Source: Litoditis marina (taxonomy: Eukaryota > Nematoda > Chromadorea > Rhabditida > Rhabditidae). From it: DNA of 64,000 nt. How positions within the stretch are numbered: the first letter of the stretch is position 1; each line of letters starts with the position of its first letter. Made by a program: the position numbers and the translations under genes. Shown one piece after another: positions 58,001 through 64,000 of this stretch. The stretch is taken from the NCBI GenBank assembly GCA_964036275.1, contig OZ038434.1:28815511-28879510 (forward strand), written 5' to 3'. Under the pieces are notes generated by a model. The model was not told the DNA's origin, did not search any database, and saw only the letters and a list, made by a program, of their open reading frames with translations.

Positions 58001-60479
58001 CTATGCTTCATGGAATTGTTCAGTTATCTGCTGTTGTTTCCCTACAATTCACCCTTAAGTGTAGCGTCTTCATACATTCTGAATCATCAATCATTTGAAT
58101 AAGCTTAAAATCTGGAATCACCGTTGAAAATCACATTCACGATAATTTATGATATCTCACTACACTTCAGCAAGATGCGTTTCTGACGCAATAATCAACA
58201 CACGTTCATCATCTCCAGAAGACCGAATTTACCGCTGTACACTTGTCGTTTTCGGGCTGGGGACCCAATCCTTTGTCCCAATTGATGAAATCCGTTGGAT
58301 TACTACCATCCGTCCACTTCCAGTTATTGCCAGTTTTGGTGTATCCTATCCATAGCAGATGGTTAGGTGACTTGGAGACTTTGGCTAAATGGAACAAATG
58401 ACAAAGTATTGAAGTTGATACAATAAATGGATTTCAACCTTGTTTGAGGAAAATCTCTTAATAATCGGAAATGAGTTGTCGTAAACCGAGAAACTGCGTT
58501 ACGGTGTCTTTTACAATGACAATCAAGTAATTATTTAATATGCGGATCTTGAGCTCCAACATGAGTGTAGGCAATTCTCTACCATCTCCACCTCATAATT
58601 GACGTCTGAAATAAATACAGAGGGGGGGGGGGCTGATTCTCTAAAAATCTCATTCCAATGTTCAAATGTTCTGATGACCCATTTCAATGCCTCAATGTCT
58701 CGTTTCAATGTCCCAATGTCTCGTTTTCCTGCGTGGCTCTGCCTGACCGCGTTAGAGACTGTAGAGAAGACGAAGAGTGCGAGACATTAGAGTGTGTATA
58801 GGGGAGAGGGCGTCAGACAACTGAGTGTTAAAGACGTGAATGACAAATGCGCGAAGCGCAGACGCTGAAGTACGTCGTTATTCGACAAGGATGGTACATT
58901 GGGAGAGGACATGGGGACTATGTAACGAGACATTAAGACATTGAGCCATTGAAATGGGACGTTGAGACATTGGGACATCGGGACCTTCAGATGGAGTGAA
59001 AAGTAATCTCGACGCAACGGTCCACTAAACTGCAGTTGAAAAAAGTATTGCAGTTTGAAAAACTGAAGCGTTAACATTGGTCCACATATTCGTCGTTCTT
59101 TAAATACCGTTGTTGCCTGCAGTTTTTATGGGTTCAGTTATGCAGACCGCTTCTCAACACTAATCAAACCTTGTTTATAAAATACAACCACGGAATTTCT
59201 ATGTGAACTCACTTGTCACAAACGATTGCTCTTCTTTTGAATGGAGGGACGCTAGATGAGCGTTTTCTCTGGCGCAAAACCGTTCGGCGTCGAAGTACTC
59301 CATAGCTTCATTCCCAGCCTGACATAACAAGTCATTCCACCATTTCATGTTTTTAATGCTAGGAATATTCACACGGTACACCATAAACATCTTTTCAGAC
59401 AATTTTTACCAAATGAATTGTGCTGACAACAAATTATGTCTTTGTTTTTCATGTCCGCTTCCCGCTTCGAGCGACTTTATGTGACCGACAGAGTCATTTG
59501 TTAACAGTTACCTTATATGATAGCTCAAACCATTACGCAAGCGATCAGGTACACAACCGTGACAAAACTGTGCATTATTCCGGTTACGGCGCTTGTATAA
59601 ATTCGAATCTGAAAAACCTACACACGAAGAGCCATAGCTGTAAAAAAGAGTGTACCAATGACGATTGTTAAGAAGATTCAGCAACTTACTTTGTAACAAG
59701 AGAAGTCAAAATATTGCCATCCCGGATCACATGGTCTCTCTGTAATTGAAAACGCTGTGAGCCAGTGAATTCAAGTGTGCTACAACTTTTAGTTGTACTC
59801 CAAATGAGTCTCTCACATCTTTCTGGCACGCAGTTTGTTCAAATCACGTCATAGCCAAACGCAAAAAAAAACAATTTAGTCAGAACTTGAAACGCAACGT
59901 TCTTACAAGAAATAACGTTTTTTGGATCATTGTTTTCGTATGTGACGTCTTAAAAGATTCTGAAGTCAGGTGATGTCATCAATGAAAGGTTTATTGATCT
60001 GAAAAATCTGTCAACAAATATACCTGGAGCTGAACTTCTTGCTGCACAAGGGAGAAAAAGTCCAAGAACAATATACCACTGAAAACAAAGGAATTATATA
60101 ACTTTAACACAATTCTGTGCAGGAGCATGCCATTCAATGGTTATTTTTAGAGGTGCAACTGAAACACTTGAATTGCTATGCGTGAGATCGTTCTCCTCAT
60201 AATCCGCAAAAACGAATTTGAAGTTTCTTGAAAACATGCCTTACTGAAATCAGTTATGAACTGAGACTCAAGCAATTCTGGCTATACTTTTTGAAAAAAA
60301 AACTATTCAATTATTGAACACATTGCGAGGTGCCTGCTACACAAGTTTGAAAACGAAAATTGAAAGTTTGGGTTTGGCAACAGTGAAATTGATACATATC
60401 TATTTACATACCATGAAGGTACCGTAATAATTACATAGAACAGAAAAACTCTCACCGAGACAGGCATTATTCTTGTCAT
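49058..60479 (-). CDS. Secreted C-type lectin-like protein with four CTLDs (20 exons)
   Basis: All exons splice in phase. Coding order: 60479-60456, 60078-60024, 59739-59690, 59318-59213, 58384-58233, 57187-57097, 56633-56584, 56130-56025, 55619-55468, 55154-55067, 54586-54537, 53914-53809, 53421-53243, 52990-52877, 52064-51992, 51410-51303, 51105-51056, 50525-50420, 50151-50021, 49147-49058 (1881 nt, 626 codons plus TAG). Residues 9-22 (WYIVLGLFLPCAAR) form a signal peptide. CTLD1 spans ~30-155, CTLD2 ~162-287, CTLD3 ~294-438, a Thr-rich linker ~442-500 and CTLD4 ~505-623. Each CTLD has the CxxGW..CY start and a YVC ending. Only CTLD3 keeps both sugar/calcium motifs, EPN (391-393) and WND (422-424). 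It belongs to the nematode clec family and probably acts outside the cell in recognition or defence. Acceptors at 55620 and 52991 (AAG) and the 51303 donor are the weakest junctions. Splitting into two genes is possible but less likely. Confidence 0.85.
49262..49557. repeat. Direct repeat pair flanking a half-palindrome in lectin intron 19
   Basis: TTTTCAGAAGTTGTTCCATTCATCTGACGC-like sequence at 49262 recurs at 49462, each followed by CAGTA.ACA.TTGT. Between them is GCGCCTTGCGCTCCACGGTT, a relative of the palindrome at 7420-7645. Confidence 0.65.
49645..49966. mobile_element. 322-bp MITE with inverted ends at a TA site, lectin intron 19
   Basis: The element has 12-bp inverted ends (GGTGAAAAGTCA and TGACTTTTCACC), each flanked by TA, as expected for a Tc1/mariner-mobilised MITE. 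The interior is GC-rich (GGGCCCAAAAGGCCC) and non-coding. Confidence 0.65.
54000..54240. repeat. CAATGTCTC/CAATGTCCC microrepeat element
   Basis: It starts GCTGATTCTCTAAAGATCCC, like the element at 58622. It continues with about ten degenerate 9-11-bp CAATGTCCCA/CAATGTCTCG units and ends in CTCTCACGTCT/TCTCGCACTCT sequence. It lies in the lectin intron between exons 11 and 12. Confidence 0.7.
54300..55200. repeat. Tandem-duplicated lectin segment, downstream copy
   Basis: This block is collinear and highly similar to 56340-57240. It includes an intron, a 50-bp CTLD start exon (54537-54586), GCATGTTGTTGCATGTTGTT with following intron sequence, and the CTLD end exon (55067-55154). Confidence 0.8.
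56340..57240. repeat. Tandem-duplicated lectin segment, upstream copy
   Basis: This partner of 54300-55200 holds the CTLD2 start exon 56584-56633 and the CTLD1 end exon 57097-57187. The copies differ by small indels, for example an extra block near 56540-56570. Confidence 0.8.
57240..57470. repeat. Dispersed repeat shared with 44990-45235, in lectin intron 5
   Basis: AAAGGACGCCAGACATCAAC at the start and CCACTTTAATAAAACTGTAT at the end match the other copy in the same orientation. Confidence 0.7.
58622..58990. repeat. Hairpin element with CAATGTCTC arms, lectin intron 4
   Basis: The left arm (to about 58735) has CAATGCCTCAATGTCTCG and similar units. The right arm (58885-58985) has the complement CATTGAGCCATTGAAATGGG and GACATTGGGACAT. 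It opens with an 11-base G tract and GCTGATTCTCTAAAA. A degenerate GGACGATTATGTGG-family MITE follows directly (59004-59104). Confidence 0.7.
59004..59104. repeat. Degenerate GGACGATTATGTGG-family MITE, lectin intron 4
   Basis: GCAACGGTCCACTAAACTGC, ATTGCAGTTTGAAAAACTGA and a right end TCCACATATTCGTCGTTCTT are recognisable. The outer left arm is absent. Confidence 0.65.
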
Positions 60480-60910
60480 GAATTCGAAATCACATTTCAG
60501 TTTATATATACGCGAATTTTATGGAGGATTTCATTTGTCGTGGGAAAAAATACGGTTTTTCATCGAATTTTATTGAATTCTACATTTGCTACTTGAAAAT
60601 ATACAATGTGGCAAACAATTTGTGACAGTGCGACAAATGACAAACAATTTGTGACTCTGGGGGTCGAACTTCAATTTTCCCATTTCGTACTATAATTATC
60701 ACCGCCTCGTAACCAAGCGATGTAAACTAATGAGTATGTAAATATCTGAACATGACCTAAAACGAAATAGTCAGGCCGTTGTAAATGCTCCAGTAATTCA
60801 CTCTACTCTGTGGTAGAAATCGGATCTGAAAGGTCTTTGGATAGTGGGCAACTTTACTAACCGAACCGTCTCGACACTGGAGAGCATTTTTGCATGCATG
60901 ATCAAACTTT
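60480..60910. other. Upstream region of the lectin gene
   Basis: Apart from the TATA-like element there is a short direct repeat around 60610-60655 (GGCAAACAATTTGTGAC and GACAAACAATTTGTGAC). No gene is seen. Confidence 0.5.
60503..60512 (-). promoter_or_regulatory. TATA box of the lectin gene
   Basis: The minus strand reads GTATATATAAA about 25 bp upstream of the ATG at 60479. There is no acceptor-like TTTCAG between it and the ATG, so the mRNA may start directly with a very short leader. Confidence 0.5.
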
Positions 60911-61426
60911 TTGATTTTCGGTGTGGAGTTACAACTACGGGAAAACCTCACAACAACTCAGAATGTATGTCTCATTACTGTAATTTGTGACCGTCTATTG
61001 AATCTCTCTACACCAGCGTGCGTGACATGTCTTTACGGCGGATCGGGAAATTGCATGGTAGAAGGCTACGTTTGTTGTATCGAATGTTCGCCATGCGGGG
61101 GAATTTACAACGGGGAAATTGGTCGCAAATTGTATATTCGGCTAGAGGAGCACAGAACAGGACGCGACAAAAGTTCACCTCTGACGGCATTGGGACATCA
61201 CAGCGTATATGCTCCCAACGATGCAAATAACGCAATCGCAGCTACTATCTTGGAGGTCGAAAGCAATGTTTTTGCGCGAAAACGGCCGGAAGCTTGTTGG
61301 ATACGTGCCAAAACCCCAGACATAAACAGGACGGACGAGTGCTTCTCAATAACCACGCAATGCGTACCGTTCCTCAATATTTCAGTATTTTATTCAACAC
61401 AATCATGTACTCGACACATAATATGA
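60911..61426 (+). pseudogene. GIY-YIG endonuclease remnant of a retroelement (probably Penelope-like)
   Basis: The 171-codon frame ends TGA. Residues ~33-150 look like the C-terminal GIY-YIG nuclease found on some nematode reverse transcriptases: a Cys-rich lead (CVTCLYGGSGNC), VCCIECSPCGG (a GIY-like strand), YNGEIGRKLYIRLEEH (YIG-like strand with the conserved Arg, about 66-81), ILEVES with the acidic residue near 115-117, and ARKRPEACWIRAKTPDINRTDEC. The upstream reverse transcriptase part is absent, so this is a 5'-truncated remnant even though the remaining frame is open. The first ~30 residues probably do not belong to the domain. Alternative: a domesticated stand-alone nuclease, for which nothing else speaks. 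Confidence 0.65.
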
Positions 61427-61915
61427 ACTGATGTATAACATGGTGTTCTCTCAACTTCTTGCTTCATGTGCTTTTTGAACAAGGGAGAGCCAAGGTTCAG
61501 AGCGCAAAGGAACACTGTGTGAATTGACGTGAAGTTGATGTTATGGCATTACTCTTACTGAGCAATTTTTGAGCGTCGCTACTCACTGATAACAGACAAG
61601 TACGCAGCTCGGTTATATAATTTATTTATTTCTTCAAGTAATAGTCCATAATGAAAATCTTCCGTGAAATAGGAAGAAACTGAAAACCCCAAATGGATGG
61701 CAGCATAAGTCTTCGATCTTCAAGTCATGGGGAGCTTTTTAGAATCGCGCGCAGCGCGAAGCGCTGTGCGAGATTTGTCTTTGGTCCGGCTAATGCGCGC
61801 CTCCGTTTTTTTAGTTTTCCCATAAAAAGGCTCAAATTTGCAAAACAGAACTTTTACAAACTTGGGAAGTTTCTACAGCATATTTGTGAATTGTGTTTCA
61901 AATTTGAACAAAATC
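61427..61915. other. Non-coding flank with GC hairpin
   Basis: The stretch contains GCGCGCAGCGCGAAGCGCTG at about 61747, a hairpin-forming GC word also present at 45333-45357 (GCGCGCAGCGCGGAGCGCTG). No gene. Confidence 0.5.
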
Positions 61916-62182
61916 GGGTAATTGACCAAGACGCGGTCGGTTGGTTCAGGCTCGGTCGGCACATGTCCAACTGGCGGTCGGTGATAAGAGTGTGGGTCGG
62001 CCTGTGTATAGCTGGCGGTCGGTAAGAAAAACCGCAGTTAGAGTATTACCTATACTGGTTCATTACCGACCGCCAGCTATACACATGCCGACCAACACTC
62101 TTATCACCGACCGCCACCGACCGCCAGTTGGACATGTGCCGACCGAGCCTGAACCGATCGACCGCGTCTTGGTCAATTACCC
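61916..62182. mobile_element. 267-bp hairpin element with 6-bp direct flanks
   Basis: The left arm (61916-62026) and right arm (62064-62182) are inverted copies built from CTGGCGGTCGGT and CGGTCGGCACATGTC words, with a ~37-bp loop. The ends are GGGTAATTGACC and GGTCAATTACCC, and both sides are flanked by AAAATC (61910-61915 and 62183-62188), a candidate target duplication. It encodes nothing. Apparent ORFs read through the arms. Confidence 0.7.
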
Positions 62183-62399
62183 AAAATCGGTTAAGTTTGA
62201 GCCAAGTTATGATGTTTTCGCTTCATCAAGAGCGCCAACTTCCGTCGTGTGTGTGTGTATTTTTTTTGAAAAAAAAATATTTTTCACCAAGTTACGACCT
62301 TTCGAAATAAATGTCTCTGCGTCTCTTCATTTTGTGCACTCTCTCGCTCTCTCTGTCAAGTCGGTTATGCAAACTGTCTTGTAACTTAGGGTAAAACTG

Positions 62400-63860
62400 A
62401 CCGATTTCGATGAAATTTTAAATATGATACCATCGTGACTTTAATATAAGTAAAAAGTATTCTATCGGTGACGTCAGTCAGGATTCTGGAGACCCGATGA
62501 CGTCATCTTTGAAAAGTGCAAAGTTGACGTCAAATATTTCTCCAAATTATGACAACAGTTGGCAAGTGGGTTATTAACGATGGAGCTCCATCAAAAGGTG
62601 TCGTATTCTGGGATTCTGAAAGCCAGATGACGTCATATTCAAAAGTTCAAAGTTGACGTCAAATATGTTCTCAAATGATAATAATAGTTGGCAAGTGGGG
62701 TATTGACGGTAAAACTTCATCTAAACATGACGTATTCTGGGATTCTGGAAGCCGAATGACGTCATTTTTGAAAAGTGCAAAGTTGACGTCACATATGTTT
62801 TCAAATGATGGTAATATCTTAGAAAGGGTCAATTAACGGTGGAACTCAATCTAAGAGTGACGTGTTCTGGGATTCTGGAGACCAGATGACCATTTTTGAA
62901 AAGTGCAAAGTTGACGTCACATATATTTTTAAACGATGGTAATATCTTAGAAAGGGTCAATTAACGGTGAAACTCAATCTGAGAGTGATTTATTCTGGGA
63001 TTCTGGAGACCAGATGACGTCATTTTTAAAAGTGCAAAGTTGACGTCACATATATTTTCAAATGATGATAATATCTTGGAAAGGGTCAATTAACGGAGAA
63101 ACTCAATCTAAAAGTGACGTATTCAGAGATTCTGGAGACCAGATGACGTCGATTTTGAAAAGTGCAAAGTTGACGTCACATATATTTTCAAACGATAGTA
63201 ATATCTTAGAAAGGGTCAATTAACGGTGAAACTCAATCTGAGAGTGATGTATTCTGGGATTCTGGAGACCAGATGACGTCATTTTTAAAAAGTGCAAAGT
63301 AGACGTCACATATATTTTCAAATGATGATAATATCTTGGAAAGGGTCAATTAACGGAGAAACTCAATCTAAAAGTGACGTATTCTGAGATTCTGGAGACC
63401 AGATGACGTCGATTTTGAAAAGTGCAAAGTTGACGTCACATATATTTTCAAATGATGATGATATTTTAGAAAGGGTCAATTAACGGAGAAACTCAATCTA
63501 AAAGTGACGTATTCTGAGATTCTGGAGACCAGATGACGTCATTTTTCAAAAGTGCAAAGTTGACGTCACATATATTTTTAAACGATGGTAATATCTTAGA
63601 AAGGGTCAATTAACGGTGAAATACAAAACTTTATCTAAATATGACTTATTCTGGAAATCAGAAGGCCAGATGACGTCAACTTTCAAAAAAATTGACGTGA
63701 AATATGTTTTCGAATGCTGGAAGTTTCTTAAAAATGGTCAATTCACGATGAAACTTCATCCAAACATGACGTACTCTGGGATTCTGAAGGGCAGATGAAG
63801 TAAGTTTCTAGAACTGCAATGTTGACGTCATATTTTTTTCCGAATGATGGTAATACTTGA
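62400..63860. repeat. Tandem array of ~130-bp units with TGACGTCA sites
   Basis: About eleven units are present. The anchor GTTGACGTCA (or close variant) falls at 62523, 62652, 62782, 62910, 63039, 63169, 63299, 63429, 63559, ~63690 and ~63821, giving a period of 128-131 bp. Each unit carries GGATTCTGGAGACCAGATGA followed by CGTCAT, AAAGTGCAAAGTTGACGTCA and GAAAGGGTCAATTAACGG. Outer units are more diverged. No gene. Confidence 0.95.
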
Positions 63861-64000
63861 CAAGTGGTTCATCAAGAAAACAATTTTATCTGCACCGTAC
63901 AGATCAAACCACATACCTACGGCATGTATACAAAAAGAGAAAAATTCATGAAAAAGTGGGGGCCCAACGACTGTGAGATTTGTCTTCTGCTGTGCGCCCC
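63861..64000. other. Right window edge, no feature recognised
   Basis: It contains CAGATCAAACCACATACC, a possible single end of the GATCAAACTAC family, and GTGAGATTTGTCTTCTGCTG, which resembles sequence at about 61768. The window ends before more can be said. Confidence 0.4.

Noticed and set aside
49058..60479. Splitting the lectin locus into two or three genes at 57097/56633 or 55067/54586
   Set aside because: Phases match at every join, no internal start with a signal peptide was found, and no poly(A) signal stands out between CTLDs. A single gene is simpler, though transcripts should confirm it.
61693..62384. ORFs over the hairpin at 61916-62182
   Set aside because: They arise from the GC-rich inverted arms and have no recognisable protein features.

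Overview
The window is eukaryotic DNA from a nematode, most likely a Caenorhabditis species. Genes are split by short introns with GT..TTTCAG borders, intergenic DNA is AT-rich and full of small palindromic repeats, CT/GA microsatellites and G/C homopolymer tracts, and two genes closely match C. elegans genes as I remember them: the beta-carbonic anhydrase bca-1 and the only worm arrestin, arr-1. From memory both lie on the C. elegans X chromosome, so this may be X-linked sequence. No search was run; gene models come from reading the sequence, checking splice phase and recognising protein families.

Layout. 1-3593 holds no convincing gene. 3594-9766 (minus) is an intact 8-exon bca-1 orthologue (273 codons). 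9767-26953 is a 17-kb gap between two divergently transcribed genes, filled with repeats. 26954-43209 (plus) is an intact 14-exon arr-1 orthologue (450 codons). Its intron 12 is 9.3 kb because it contains an 8769-bp, almost perfectly palindromic insertion (33234-42002). 43210-49057 is intergenic, with tRNA-like repeats and a dead RTE-type reverse transcriptase fragment. 49058-60479 (minus) reads as one 20-exon gene for a secreted lectin-like protein with four C-type lectin-like domains (CTLDs) and a Thr-rich linker (626 codons). 60911-61426 holds a GIY-YIG endonuclease ORF from a retroelement. 61427-64000 holds a hairpin element and an array of ~130-bp repeats rich in TGACGTCA.

The most unusual object is the palindrome. 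It is flanked by a 6-bp target duplication (GACCAA), starts with AGTAGTAG and ends with CTACTACT, which matches the 6-bp duplication and AG-type ends of Polinton/Maverick virus-like transposons. Each ~4.3-kb arm carries the same two-gene cassette (102 and 237 codons), each gene with a TATA box upstream and AATAAA downstream, plus an internal array of ~100-bp repeats. No polymerase or integrase gene is visible. I read it as an inverted dimer of one end of a Maverick-like element, possibly a snap-back product of protein-primed replication, that was integrated into arr-1 by proteins supplied elsewhere. It separates the arrestin fold from the exons encoding the clathrin/AP2-binding tail.

The genes do not form an operon or a shared pathway: carbonic anhydrase (CO2/bicarbonate), arrestin (receptor desensitisation and endocytosis) and lectin (probable secreted defence or recognition protein) are independent neighbours.
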